This document shows, piece after piece, positions 7,603-18,226 of a stretch of 64,000 bases of DNA. The DNA is from JAXLXE01 sp046328115 (lineage in GTDB: Bacteria; Chloroflexota; UBA6077; JACCZL01). The stretch spans positions 2,852,001 through 2,916,000 of the forward strand of contig JAXLXE010000001.1 in the NCBI GenBank assembly GCA_046328115.1. The letters run 5' to 3'. The notes below the pieces were generated by a model that did no database searches, had not been told where the DNA came from, and worked only from the letters and a program-made list of their open reading frames with translations. Each line of letters opens with the position of its first letter. Position 1 is the first letter of the stretch. A program made the position numbers and the translations under genes.

Positions 7603-7761
7603 GGAAGGAAGCCGTAGCGAGGCTGGGCGTCTTTTGACGCCGAACGGGATCCCGTGAACAACGGAGTGGCGAGGTAAAGTCGGCTGCGACTGTGTAGCGA
7701 AGCTTCCGCTCTACACCCAAACAGCAGGCCCGTGTGACTCACACGGGCCTGCTGTTTTTTT
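7603..7761 (+). ncRNA. Unassigned structured small RNA
   Basis: About 160 bases between strong promoters and an intrinsic terminator, with no coding frame of note. Hairpins visible in order: GCC(7 nt)GGC, GGCGTC-TTTT-GACGCC (7626-7641), AGTCG-GCTG-CGACT, and GTGTAG(13 nt)CTACAC, then the terminator. Possible long-range pairing is GGAAGC near the 5' end with GCTTCC near the 3' end. It does not match the SRP, tmRNA, RNase P or tRNA(Sec) consensus as I know them. The size is near that of 6S RNA, but the multi-hairpin layout is not rod-like. The downstream gene (cca) is on the other strand, so this is a stand-alone transcript, not a leader. Confidence 0.55.
7719..7761 (+). terminator. Strong rho-independent terminator of the small RNA
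   Basis: Perfect stem CAGCAGGCCCGTGTG/CACACGGGCCTGCTG around the loop ACT, extended by AAA/TTT pairing and followed by seven T (7755-7761). On the opposite strand only three T follow, so it mainly ends rightward transcription, though it could also stop cca read-through. Confidence 0.9.
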
Positions 7762-7778
7762 CCGCGGGCAGCGTGTGG

Positions 7779-9152
7779 TCAGACCGGGTGCTGATCCGCC
7801 ATGTAGGCCCGGGCTAGCTCTTCCGCCAGCCCAGCGTCATCCGGCGCCAACGTACCGTCCAGCACCGCCGCCAGCAGGTGGTCCTTGAGCCCTTTGATCC
7901 ACGGGCCAGGACCGCGCCCGAACATCTGCATGAGCGCATTCCCGTCCAGTGGGCTCGCGAGGCGCTCCACGTCCTCACGGGCACGGATGTCCGCGATCCG
8001 CGACTCAAGATCGTCCACCCGCCGCGCGGCCGCGCGCACACGCTCCGGTCGCCGGCTGGTGACATCCGCGCGCGACAGCGATAGCAGCTCATCAAGTCCA
8101 TCACCGGCCTCGCGCATGAATCGCCTGACCGCGCCATCCGTCCAGTCCGCGTCGTAGGAGTTGGCGCGCTGGTGCATCCCCACCAGGAGCGCCACTCGCG
8201 TGATCGTCGGGCGGTCCAGGTTCAGCCGCGACAGGATTTGCTCCGCCATCTGCTCGCCCACCCACTCGTGGCCAAAGAAGTGAACCTCGCCATGCTCCAC
8301 CGTGCGGGTCTTCGGCTTCGCAATGTCGTGCAGCAGCGCGGCCCAACGCAAAGAGAGCGAGTCGCTCGTCTGGTCGACCACCTGCAGCGTATGCTCAAAG
8401 ACGTCTTTGTGGTGGTAGCGGTCCTGCGTCATGCCTCGCATCGCAAGCACCTCGGGGACCACGTGGCGCATCAGTCCCAGGTCACACAGCCAGCGGATAC
8501 CCGTACCCGGGCGCGACGATGTGAGCAACCGGGCCATCTCCTGGGCAATGCGCTCGCGGCTGATCTGCGCCAGCGCATCCGCCTGCTCCGCTATGCCCCG
8601 TCGGGTATCTGGATCGATGCCGAAGCCAAGCTCGCAGGCAAAACGAACCGCCCGCAGCAACCGCAGCGGATCCTCGCTGAATCGGTCGCCGGGCTCCCCA
8701 ACGGCGCGAATCGTCTGACGCTCCAGGTCGTCCCGACCGCTGAACGGATCGAACAGTTCGCCGCTGATGACGTCCTGAGCGATGGCGTTGATCGTGAAGT
8801 CCCGCCGCGATAGATCATCCTCCAGGGAGGCGCCGAACGTCACCGCCGGTTTGCGCGAGCCCGGCTCGTACTGCTCACCTCGGAACGTAGTGATCTCCAC
8901 CAGCAGGTCACGATACGTCCCGCCGATCGTCCCGAACTTCGCCCCGATCTCGAAGATGGAGTGCGCGCCACACGAGATCAGGAGCTGCTTGATCTCCGGC
9001 GGGTGCGCGTCGGTGGTCAGGTCCACATCATGGGTAGGCCGGCCCAGCAGGTCGTCACGAACCGAGCCGCCCACAACATACAGCAGGCGACCACGCTCAG
9101 CGAACGCTTTGGCAAGGGGCAGCAGACTGCCGCGTGAAGGTGAGTTCCCCAT
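7779..9152 (-). CDS. cca: CCA tRNA nucleotidyltransferase / poly(A)-polymerase family with HD domain
   Basis: A 457-residue class II nucleotidyltransferase that adds or repairs the 3' CCA of tRNA. The head domain has YVVGGSVRDDLLGRPTHDVD near residues 25-44, with the two catalytic Asp in DVD, then RRDFTINAIAQD and EDPLRLLRAVRFACELGF. An HD domain follows (WAALLHDIAKPKTR), as in many bacterial CCA enzymes. Length is normal. It lies 71 bases downstream of a leftward tRNA-Val gene that already encodes CCA, so maturation of other tRNAs or repair is its likely use. It could share a transcript with that tRNA. Some family members act as poly(A) polymerases; sequence alone does not settle this. Confidence 0.93.
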   Translation of the reverse strand: MGNSPSRGSLLPLAKAFAERGRLLYVVGGSVRDDLLGRPTHDVDLTTDAHPPEIKQLLISCGAHSIFEIGAKFGTIGGTYRDLLVEITTFRGEQYEPGSRKPAVTFGASLEDDLSRRDFTINAIAQDVISGELFDPFSGRDDLERQTIRAVGEPGDRFSEDPLRLLRAVRFACELGFGIDPDTRRGIAEQADALAQISRERIAQEMARLLTSSRPGTGIRWLCDLGLMRHVVPEVLAMRGMTQDRYHHKDVFEHTLQVVDQTSDSLSLRWAALLHDIAKPKTRTVEHGEVHFFGHEWVGEQMAEQILSRLNLDRPTITRVALLVGMHQRANSYDADWTDGAVRRFMREAGDGLDELLSLSRADVTSRRPERVRAAARRVDDLESRIADIRAREDVERLASPLDGNALMQMFGRGPGPWIKGLKDHLLAAVLDGTLAPDDAGLAEELARAYMADQHPV

Positions 9153-9223
9153 GGACCATCAGGTGAAGCAGACATCCGGCGCATCCCTGACGGGAATACG
9201 GGACGGCTCAGGCTACATGAAAC

Positions 9224-9300
9224 TGGTGGGCAAGAGAGGACTCGAACCTCCGACCCCCACGATGTCAACGTGGTGCTCTAACCAGCTGAGCTACCTGCCC
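9224..9300 (-). tRNA. tRNA-Val (anticodon GAC), CCA encoded
   Basis: Leftward cloverleaf: acceptor GGGCAGG/CTTGCCC, D-arm GCTC..GAGC, anticodon stem CCACG/CGTGG around the loop TTGACAT (anticodon GAC), T-arm with TTCGAGT. Discriminator A is followed by an encoded CCA at 9224-9226. Confidence 0.95.
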
Positions 9301-9308
9301 TTGCGGCC

Positions 9309-9314
9309 ATTCTA
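9309..9314 (-). promoter_or_regulatory. Probable -10 box of tRNA-Val(GAC)
   Basis: TAGAAT on the minus strand, eight bases before the tRNA 5' end. No good -35 hexamer is seen at 16-18 bases. Confidence 0.4.
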
Positions 9315-9427
9315 TCACAGTGCCGTTATCAGCGGGGTAGCGATCCAAATCGTAAGCAGCGTCCCTCGCGCGCAAGCTACACCGCGCATACTGTGGGGCA
9401 ATGCCTGACGCGCCCCGGGGAGGGAGC

Positions 9428-11194
9428 ATGCCGAATCGAACGCCGATGGCCTGGCCATCCACGTTGCTCACGGCAGCGGCGGCCGCGGCCGCCGCGGTGG
9501 CCCTCATGTTCGTAGCCCGGGCGCTGAGCCAGATCCGGACCCTACCCGAGCGCGTCATGGAGTGGGCACTGCTATTCATCTCGCCGGACACGTTTGAAGC
9601 CGGCATCCAGCGGTTTGGCCAGGACGCGAAGTACTACGGGTTGTACGTAGCCGTGGCCGGGACGGCGCTGATTCTCCTAGCTATCGGCACCGCGGCGCTC
9701 CGGCGTGCCCCCACCCCCCTCTGGCTGCTCGTCACCGCGCCGCTGCTCTACCTCGTTGCCATGGGCGTGGTGATGCCGGTGACCGGGGCAGGGCCCTTCG
9801 CCACCGGGCTCTTTCAGGACCCGTTACTCATCAACTGCTGGTACGCCGCGATCGCCCTGGTCTTCGCCGTGATGCTCGTCCTCGGACGGTGGACGCTCAC
9901 ACCGGGCGGGGCCGCGCGTGAGGACGGCGGTCGCCGCGCGTTTTTGGCGGGCGCCGTGCCAATGCTGGCCGCCGCCCTCGGCATTCTCTCCGCATCCCAA
10001 CGTTCCGGCGGCGCTGCTGGGAGCAATCTACCCCTGGCAAAGGTGGAGCTCCCGCCCAGGACACCCGTTCCCTCACCGGCCGTGGCCGCCGCCTCGCCCG
10101 CGCCCAGCCCGACCGCTGGGGCCGTGGCAGCCCCAGCCGTGCCGCCAACGCCATTGCCGGTGGCCGCGGCCGCGGCACCACAGCCGCCTCCCACGCTCAC
10201 GTTGCCTGTGCCCCCGCCCGGTCGCCTCGGGCTGACACGTGACAAGGACGGATCTGCCACGGCCGGCGTCCGCCAGCCGGGCCAGCTCGCGGAGGCAATC
10301 ACACCCACGGAGGCGCACTACCACGTGACGAAGAACCCCGTGGCAGATCCGATTCTCAAGCCCGAACAGTGGCGCCTGGCGCTGGATGGGGACGTTCAAC
10401 GGCCAGTCCAGCTTGACTACGCCACGCTGCGCCAGCTTCCCAGCGTGGAGATAGCCAAGACCCTCGAGTGCATCAGCAACCTGACTGACAAGTGCGAGCT
10501 GGTGCCTTTTGGGTGCGAGCTCATCGGCACCGCCCGCTGGCGCGGTGTCCGCCTCCGAGACCTCATCAACCTGGCCGGAGGATTCAAGCCCGGCGTCGTG
10601 GGACTCACCCTGGTGGGTGCGGACGAATTCTTGAGCTACGTGCCCCTGGCGGTCGCTACGGATGATGACACGATCCTGGCGTACGAGATGAACGGCGCCG
10701 TACTACCGTACGACCATGGCTATCCGGCGCGAATGCTGAGCGTAGGACGGTACGGGTTCAAGAGCGCCAAGTGGGTCGTGGGTATACGCGCCACCAGCCG
10801 CGAGGTGGCGGACTGGTACGCCCAGCGGGATTGGAGCAAAGAGGGCATCATCAAGACGATGACGCGGATCGACACGCCGGCCCGTGGAGCGACCGCGCCA
10901 CCGGGCGCGCTGCGCGTGGCCGGCGTGGCCTACGCCGGCGATCGCGGCATCGCGAAGGTGGAGCTATCCTCAGACGGCGGCGCCACCTGGCGGACAGTGC
11001 GATTCATTGAGCCGCAACAGGGCCGTGACTCCTGGGTACGCTGGGAGGCGGAGGCCACCCTGCCGCCAGGCGGGATGCTGCACCTGGTGGCACGGGCGAC
11101 AGACGGCACAGGTGCGCTTCAGTCCGAGCCGTTCGGGCTGGCCCAACCTGACGGTGCCAGCGGATGGCACCACCTGGAGATCCGCTCAGCGTAG
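9428..11194 (+). CDS. Membrane-anchored molybdopterin-dependent oxidoreductase (sulfite oxidase family)
   Basis: 588 residues from ATG 9428, preceded by GGGGAGGGAG; an upstream ATG at 9401 is in frame but lacks a ribosome site. About five hydrophobic helices occupy residues 10-205. A Pro/Ala/Val-rich linker of about 70 residues follows, then the catalytic domain from HYHVTKNPVADPIL. The Mo-ligand Cys is probably in KTLECISNLTDKCELV; an insert with two more Cys (KCELVPFGCELIG) precedes ARWRGVRLRDLI. The C-terminal Mo-co dimerisation Ig-like domain ends the protein (VELSSDGGATWR). The family oxidises or reduces small oxyanions or protein sulfoxides; the substrate is unknown. The layout suggests the active domain faces outside. 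It is followed 59 bases later by the racemase-fold gene. Confidence 0.85.
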   Translation: MPNRTPMAWPSTLLTAAAAAAAAVALMFVARALSQIRTLPERVMEWALLFISPDTFEAGIQRFGQDAKYYGLYVAVAGTALILLAIGTAALRRAPTPLWLLVTAPLLYLVAMGVVMPVTGAGPFATGLFQDPLLINCWYAAIALVFAVMLVLGRWTLTPGGAAREDGGRRAFLAGAVPMLAAALGILSASQRSGGAAGSNLPLAKVELPPRTPVPSPAVAAASPAPSPTAGAVAAPAVPPTPLPVAAAAAPQPPPTLTLPVPPPGRLGLTRDKDGSATAGVRQPGQLAEAITPTEAHYHVTKNPVADPILKPEQWRLALDGDVQRPVQLDYATLRQLPSVEIAKTLECISNLTDKCELVPFGCELIGTARWRGVRLRDLINLAGGFKPGVVGLTLVGADEFLSYVPLAVATDDDTILAYEMNGAVLPYDHGYPARMLSVGRYGFKSAKWVVGIRATSREVADWYAQRDWSKEGIIKTMTRIDTPARGATAPPGALRVAGVAYAGDRGIAKVELSSDGGATWRTVRFIEPQQGRDSWVRWEAEATLPPGGMLHLVARATDGTGALQSEPFGLAQPDGASGWHHLEIRSA

Positions 11195-11253
11195 ACCGCT
11201 CCCTCTTGCCTGGTAAGCTCAACCAGGCGATCTGGCGCCGGGCGGAGGATCAA

Positions 11254-12036
11254 GTGTGGCAGCGTGACAACTGGGGTTGGCGGGCGCGCTTTGGCGTGTT
11301 GATCGTGGCAAACGAGCCCATCCCAGAGGCTGAATGGTGGGCCATGGCACCTCCGGGCGTGTCCATCCACGCCGCCCGGGTGACTGCCCGCGCACCGTGG
11401 GCGGAGGCGGATGGCACGCCCTCCCCAGATCTAGCCCGGGGCGCCGAACAGCTCGGCCGGATGCGGCTGGGAGCCATGGTCGTTGGCCACAGCAGCAGCA
11501 GCTTCGCCGGCGGCAAAGGCTGGGACGAGGCAGCCGTCTCAAGGCTGCAGAGGCTGGCGAACGGTGTCCCGGTGAGCACCAACGGCCTGGACACTCTGGC
11601 CGCCATGCGGGCACTGGGGTTGCGCCGACCGTTCGTCGTGATGCCCCCGTGGTACTCGGACGCAATCCTGGAGGCGGGATCTCGTTACTTCGCGGACTGG
11701 GGCGTGTCGTTAGCCGCCCAGATCAGATTTGACCCGGGCCCCGCCTGGCGAGATCTGCCTCCAGGTGAGATTCACAACGCCGGCGCCGTGTGGGACCAGG
11801 ATCCAGAGCCGCTGTACCAGCAGGCGCGGCGGGCCTGCCCGGCCGACGCGGACGGCGTGTTCATCGCCGGGACGGGTTTTCGCGCGGTCGCCGTTATCGA
11901 GGCGCTGGAACAGGATCTGGGGCGTCCCGTGCTCACGGCAAACCAGGTCAGCCTTTGGCGCTGCCTGCAGACGGCCGGCGTGCGAGCGCCCGTGAAGGGG
12001 TACGGCCGGCTCTTTGATGTGCGCGAGGCGCCCTAA
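11254..12036 (+). CDS. Asp/Glu racemase-fold protein (maleate isomerase / arylmalonate decarboxylase-like), catalytic Cys absent
   Basis: 260 residues from GTG 11254, with GGAGG at 11244-11248; a longer frame from 11164 would overlap the previous gene. The fold is recognised from VWQRDNWGWRARFGVLIVAN, VPVSTNGLDTLAAMRALGL and the late VLTANQVSLWRCL. Family enzymes use one or two Cys. Here the first site reads VVGHSSSSF and the second FIAGTGFRA, where relatives have ACTS and SCTGLR-type sequences, so both Cys are missing. It is therefore unlikely to be a normal racemase or isomerase and may be a decarboxylase-like or lyase-like branch. It follows the molybdoenzyme on the same strand and converges with the next gene. 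Confidence 0.75.
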   Translation: MWQRDNWGWRARFGVLIVANEPIPEAEWWAMAPPGVSIHAARVTARAPWAEADGTPSPDLARGAEQLGRMRLGAMVVGHSSSSFAGGKGWDEAAVSRLQRLANGVPVSTNGLDTLAAMRALGLRRPFVVMPPWYSDAILEAGSRYFADWGVSLAAQIRFDPGPAWRDLPPGEIHNAGAVWDQDPEPLYQQARRACPADADGVFIAGTGFRAVAVIEALEQDLGRPVLTANQVSLWRCLQTAGVRAPVKGYGRLFDVREAP

Positions 12037-12051
12037 ATCGCGGTCACACGC

Positions 12052-13170
12052 CTACTGCCGCTTGAAGAGATCCGCGTACTTCCTGGTCAGTTCAATATAC
12101 GTCCGTCCGAACTCCACGGTCTCCAGGATCCCGCTGGCCTCGCCAAGCTCGTTCCACGTCTCCACGGCCATGACTTGACGGCGGCTCTCCACGGCCGCCT
12201 GGAGCTGCCGCTCATAGTAGCGGCCGTCCTCGCGCTCCGTGTGGATGAAGCCGGGGCGATTGAACTGCCGATTGGAGAAGCCTGGGCCCACCTGAGCGAT
12301 GGTGTAGCGCGGATCGCTGGGGAACCCAAACGGGGCAGCGCCCCAGGCGTAGAGCCCCTCCGTGTGGATGAGGTCGTCTCGGTCAACGTTCTTCGTGCGC
12401 TCCCATTGCGACTCGCGAACGACGTACGGCCGCATGCCACCAAAGTCACGCGGGAAACGCTCATACACATAGTCGAAGGAGCTCTGATCGAACCTAGCCA
12501 CCCGCTGAGCGTCGTACAGCCAGACCACCGGGCGGCCTCCAACCGCGGCCCAGTGGCGTGGCGGGATGCGGCTGAAGTAGTTCCTGATGGTGGCGTAGAA
12601 GATCGCCTTTCCGCGCTCGGTGGTGAGATCTTCATCGTTCATGATGGTGGTGTCCAGGAACAGGCCTACCTTCAGCGGCTTCCCCTCGGCCGCCATGCTG
12701 TCCAGCGCTTCGACCATGGGCGGAAGGCCTTCGGTGGCGAAGTAGTTAAGCTCCGGCGCCGGCGCTACGCGCCGTCCGTATTGGCCGGGCTCCCCCCAGT
12801 AGTCCGGCAGCACGAAGTCAATGCCGGCGAGCCACATGTCTCTGAATTCCGTCAGATACCAGGCCGGGTCCCGGAAGCTGATGTGGTCCAGGTTGGGCGG
12901 CTTGAACGGATAGGGGTCAAAGTTCCGCCGGCTCTGGGCCTCTCTATACGTGGCCGCGTCATACCAGTAGAAGAAGTACGTGGTCACCAGCTTCTGGTTA
13001 GCTCCGAAGCTCTGGACGTCAAACGCCGTCTGAAGGGGCGCACGGTAGGGACCGGGACGGGACCAGGAGAGATAGTCGCGGCCGTCTTCGTCCGTTGGCA
13101 CCTGGGCACTGGCGGGGAGCGCCAGGACAAGGAGCGCCGCGATGACGGCGAGTCCCGCTCGATGTGTCAC
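12052..13170 (-). CDS. Secreted TIM-barrel-like protein (DUF5010 / GH99-GH71-like)
   Basis: 372 residues from GTG 13170, chosen because GAGGGAGGAA lies just upstream and a signal peptide starts there (AGLAVIAALLVLALPASAQ). The body has features of glycoside-hydrolase-like barrels: VTTYFFYWYDAATYREA, GIDFVLPDYWGEPGQYG, PLKVGLFLDTTIMND, and a late VETWNELGEASG whose Glu could be catalytic. I relate it to DUF5010-type proteins on pattern only. Role inferred: extracellular polysaccharide processing. It is transcribed away from tRNA-Val(CAC), whose promoter lies just behind its start. Confidence 0.65.
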   Translation of the reverse strand: MTHRAGLAVIAALLVLALPASAQVPTDEDGRDYLSWSRPGPYRAPLQTAFDVQSFGANQKLVTTYFFYWYDAATYREAQSRRNFDPYPFKPPNLDHISFRDPAWYLTEFRDMWLAGIDFVLPDYWGEPGQYGRRVAPAPELNYFATEGLPPMVEALDSMAAEGKPLKVGLFLDTTIMNDEDLTTERGKAIFYATIRNYFSRIPPRHWAAVGGRPVVWLYDAQRVARFDQSSFDYVYERFPRDFGGMRPYVVRESQWERTKNVDRDDLIHTEGLYAWGAAPFGFPSDPRYTIAQVGPGFSNRQFNRPGFIHTEREDGRYYERQLQAAVESRRQVMAVETWNELGEASGILETVEFGRTYIELTRKYADLFKRQ

Positions 13171-13201
13171 TGGGTTCCTCCCTCGGGCGCCGAACCGTTC
13201 A

Positions 13202-13231
13202 TTGCCGGCGCCAAATAGCGAACCGTATACT
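13202..13231 (+). promoter_or_regulatory. Promoter of tRNA-Val(CAC)
   Basis: TTGCCG (13202-13207), 18 bases, TATACT (13226-13231), placing the start a few bases before the tRNA at 13243. Confidence 0.5.
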
Positions 13232-13242
13232 CGGTACAAGTC

Positions 13243-15602
<2,360 letters not shown>

Positions 15603-15606
<4 letters not shown>

Positions 15607-16337
15607 GCGCCAGTGAGCTCACGTGCAAGGCTGCTGATCACGTCCGCGTATGCCGCCGGAGAGTCGATCATCGGAAAATGGTCCCACCGCGGAATCACTC
15701 GTATGATCGCATTCGGCGCGATGCGCCGGTACGAATCCACCTGGCTCGCGTCGAGCACGCGGTCGCGCTCACCCCAGAGAAGAGACAACGGAACCGAGAG
15801 TGGTGTCAGCGACTCGAACCAGTCTGCCGTGATCAGCTCAAACATCAAGCCGAACGCCGTGCACCGATCGTAGTCGTCGAAGAACCAGTCGATCCCGCGG
15901 CTCGAGACGCCAGCCGTGAAAACCCGAGAGACCCAGAAGCGCCTGAGCGCGCGGGTTGTAAACAGCGCCCGCCCCACACGGAGTGCACCGGGCAGGCGCA
16001 TCAGGCGGGGGAAGGCGCGGAACCCCAGCCGTGCGCCCACCGGCGCGTGAAGAATAAGACCATCCATCGCGCACGGCTGAAGCCGTGCGAGCTCCAGAGC
16101 AATCGAGCCGCCGATGCCGTGGCCCAGCACCACACGCGGCCGCGACGCCGTCGCGACGGCGTCGCCCAGGGCCTCGGCGAAGCCGGCGAGCGAAAGGCGA
16201 CCCGGGGGCAGGGGCCTGCCGCCGAACCCGGGCAACGTCACCGCCACCAGCCTCGTCGGCCGCGGCACGAACGGCACGACCCGGCCGAAGCGGTCGGCGC
16301 TCCCACCGTTTCCATGCACCGCGACGATAGTGACCAC
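15603..16337 (-). CDS. Alpha/beta hydrolase fold protein with Gly at the nucleophile position
   Basis: 244 residues from GTG 16337 (VVTIVAVHGNGGSADRF). The longer open frame to 16802 is antisense to the binding-protein linker and is rejected. Fold landmarks: HGNGG oxyanion loop, VVLGHGIGGSIALELARL at the nucleophile elbow, SLLWGERDRVLDA with the acid, and RWDHFPMIDSP with the His. The elbow is G-H-G-I-G instead of G-x-S-x-G, so the nucleophile Ser is Gly. It may be a non-hydrolytic member (binding, lyase or cofactor-free oxygenase-like) or inactive. Its stop overlaps the start of the PEP-synthase-like gene (ATGA), suggesting a joint function on one small molecule. Confidence 0.75.
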
Positions 16338-16375
16338 CAGACTGAGGGTACCGCCCGCGGCCGCCAGCGTCCACG

Positions 16376-16406
16376 TTCGATTCTGTCGGTCGTCCCGCTT
16401 ATACTG
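16376..16406 (+). promoter_or_regulatory. Possible promoter of the first ABC importer operon
   Basis: TTCGAA (16376-16381), 19 bases, TATACT (16401-16406), 59 bases before the start codon. The -10 box is good, but the spacing is long. Confidence 0.4.
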
Positions 16407-16464
16407 CCGGCGGCGGCGAGGTTGCGCGCCACGTGTGCCACGCCGACGATTCTGGAGGCCCGAG

Positions 16465-18180
16465 ATGACGAGCACATCCGACCACCGACCGTCACCGCTC
16501 ACCCGGCGATCGTTCCTCGGCAGATCAGCCGTCTTCCTGGGCGTGCTTAGCACAGGGGTGCTTGCCGCGTGCTCGCCGCCGCCGGCTGCCGCGCCCAAGA
16601 CGGAGGCGAAGCCAGCCGAAGCGCCCAAGCCCGCGGCCGCGCCGACGGCCGCACCGGCCGCGCCCGCGAAGCCGGCGGAGGCAGCCAAGCCCGCCGAAGC
16701 AGCGAAGCCCGCTGAAGCGGCCAAGCCCGCCGCGGCGCCTGCCCAGGCCAGCGGCCCCGCCAAGGGCGAGATCGTCGCCGCCATGTCCGAGCAGGTCCTC
16801 ACGCTGGACCCCTCGAACCACTACTCCATCTCCAGCACCAGCATCCTGCGCCACATCTTTGACCCGCTGGTGGACGCCACGCCGGACAGCAAATTCGTCC
16901 CGGCCCTGGCGGAGAAGTGGGAGAACACGGACGAGCTGACCTGGAAGTTCCAGCTCCGCAAGGACGTGAAGTTCCACGACGGTGCGCCGTTCAACGCGGA
17001 CAGCGTGATCTACACCATCTCCCGGGTACGGGACGACACGAAGCTCATCAAGAACTTCATCTATCAGGACATCGCTAGCGTCGAGAAGGACGGCGATTTC
17101 GGCGTGGTCATCAAGACCAAGACGCCGTTTGGCTCGCTGCCCGGCCACCTGACCATGCTCGGCATGCTCCCCACCAGCGCCAAGGGCAAGGAGGAGGAGT
17201 TCTTCCAGAAGCCCATCGGTACGGGTCCCTTCAAGTTCACCGGCTGGACCCGTGGCGAGAAGGTGGAGATGGAGGCCAACCCCAGCTACTGGGTCTCCGG
17301 CAAACCCAGGGTGGCCAAGGCTACCGTGCGGACCATCCCGGAGCTGTCCACACGCCAGGCCGGGCTGCGGTCTGGCGAGATCCACATCATCGATCGGATC
17401 CCCGCCGACCTCGTGAAGACGCTCGAGGGCAGCGCAGGCGTCAAGGTGGTCAATCGGCCGGCCGTGGAGACCCAGCAGTGGGTGTTCCAGCACGCCAAGG
17501 CGCCGACGGACAACCCCAAGGTGCGCAAGGCGGTCAGCCTGGCGATCGATCGCGCCACGATCATCAAAGAGTTCCACCTGGGCTACGCCAAGGACGCCAC
17601 CTGCCCCACACCACCCGGGCTGGTGGGCTACACGGACCTGGGTGTGAAGCCATACAAGCCGGATGACGCCAGGGCCTTGATCAAGGAGGCCGGGGCTCAG
17701 GGTGCCACGTTGGACTTCGTGCTGATGAAGGGCGTGTACACCAAACAGACGGAGATCGCCCAGGCCGTGGCGGCGATGCTCGGTGAGGTGGGGCTCAAGG
17801 TCAACGTGCGGGAGCTGGAAGTGGCCGCCGCACGCGAGGCGCGCACGGCCGGCGACTATCACCTGTTCTACTCCGGGTGGGCGCACATGCCGCACGACCC
17901 GGACTGGTACTACGGCCAGTGGTTTACCAAGGCCGGCGCGGAGAAGCTCACGCGCTACAACAACCCCAAGGTCGAGGAGCTCATCAAGGAGGCCCGTAGG
18001 CCGGACCCCAAAGTACGCCAGGCCAAGTACGAGGAGCTCCAGAAGATCATCTGGACCGAGGAAGAGGCCAACATCTGGCCGTACTACAGTGTGGCCGTGT
18101 ACGGGCACCGGGATAACGTGTCTGGCTTCGAGGCCCGTCCCGATTACTACGTCCTGCTGACGGACGTGGCCGTCGGCTGA
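16465..18180 (+). CDS. ABC transporter substrate-binding lipoprotein, family 5 (peptide/opine type)
   Basis: 571 residues from ATG 16465, with TGGAGG upstream. The N-terminus has a twin-arginine motif (TRRSFLGRSAVFLG) and a lipobox (LAAC), so it is exported folded and lipid-anchored. A linker of Ala/Lys/Pro/Glu repeats (AEAAKPAEAAKPAEAAKPA) spans residues 35-85. The SBP_bac_5 domain follows, with LTWKFQLRKDVKFHDGAPFN, IGTGPFKFTGW and KVRKAVSLAIDRATIIKEF. It delivers oligopeptides or similar ligands to the two permeases behind it. No ATPase gene follows within the window, so a shared ATPase elsewhere is implied. A strong hairpin separates it from the permeases. Confidence 0.92.
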   Translation: MTSTSDHRPSPLTRRSFLGRSAVFLGVLSTGVLAACSPPPAAAPKTEAKPAEAPKPAAAPTAAPAAPAKPAEAAKPAEAAKPAEAAKPAAAPAQASGPAKGEIVAAMSEQVLTLDPSNHYSISSTSILRHIFDPLVDATPDSKFVPALAEKWENTDELTWKFQLRKDVKFHDGAPFNADSVIYTISRVRDDTKLIKNFIYQDIASVEKDGDFGVVIKTKTPFGSLPGHLTMLGMLPTSAKGKEEEFFQKPIGTGPFKFTGWTRGEKVEMEANPSYWVSGKPRVAKATVRTIPELSTRQAGLRSGEIHIIDRIPADLVKTLEGSAGVKVVNRPAVETQQWVFQHAKAPTDNPKVRKAVSLAIDRATIIKEFHLGYAKDATCPTPPGLVGYTDLGVKPYKPDDARALIKEAGAQGATLDFVLMKGVYTKQTEIAQAVAAMLGEVGLKVNVRELEVAAAREARTAGDYHLFYSGWAHMPHDPDWYYGQWFTKAGAEKLTRYNNPKVEELIKEARRPDPKVRQAKYEELQKIIWTEEEANIWPYYSVAVYGHRDNVSGFEARPDYYVLLTDVAVG

Positions 18181-18187
18181 TTGCGCC

Positions 18188-18214
18188 GGGGCGGGCCGCG
18201 GCCGCGCCCGCCCC
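18188..18214 (+). promoter_or_regulatory. Intercistronic hairpin after the binding-protein gene
   Basis: Perfect 9-bp inverted repeat GGGGCGGGC/GCCCGCCCC just after the stop codon, without a following T-run. It probably protects the upstream mRNA or partly reduces permease expression. Confidence 0.55.
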
Positions 18215-18226
18215 AGGTAACGGCTC

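Noticed and set aside
7232..7720. Open minus-strand frame of 162 codons over the RNA gene
   Set aside because: Arg/Cys/His-rich composition, no ribosome site, antisense to promoters and hairpins.
7603..7761. Assignment of the RNA to SRP, 6S or tRNA(Sec)
   Set aside because: It has a GGAAGGAAGC string, but the SRP pairing partners are missing; there is no T-arm for a tRNA; and the multi-hairpin layout does not fit the 6S rod.
16675..16740. Short tandem DNA repeats as a possible mobile or CRISPR-like array
   Set aside because: In-frame codon repeats of the KPAE linker with no spacers and no associated genes.
16338..16802. N-terminal extension of the alpha/beta hydrolase frame, rich in Ala/Gly repeats
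   Set aside because: It is the antisense of the upstream binding protein's Ala/Lys/Pro linker; the hydrolase fold starts at 16337.
16525..18108. 527-codon minus-strand frame opposite the binding protein
   Set aside because: Shadow of a well-supported gene; composition follows from its third-position bias.
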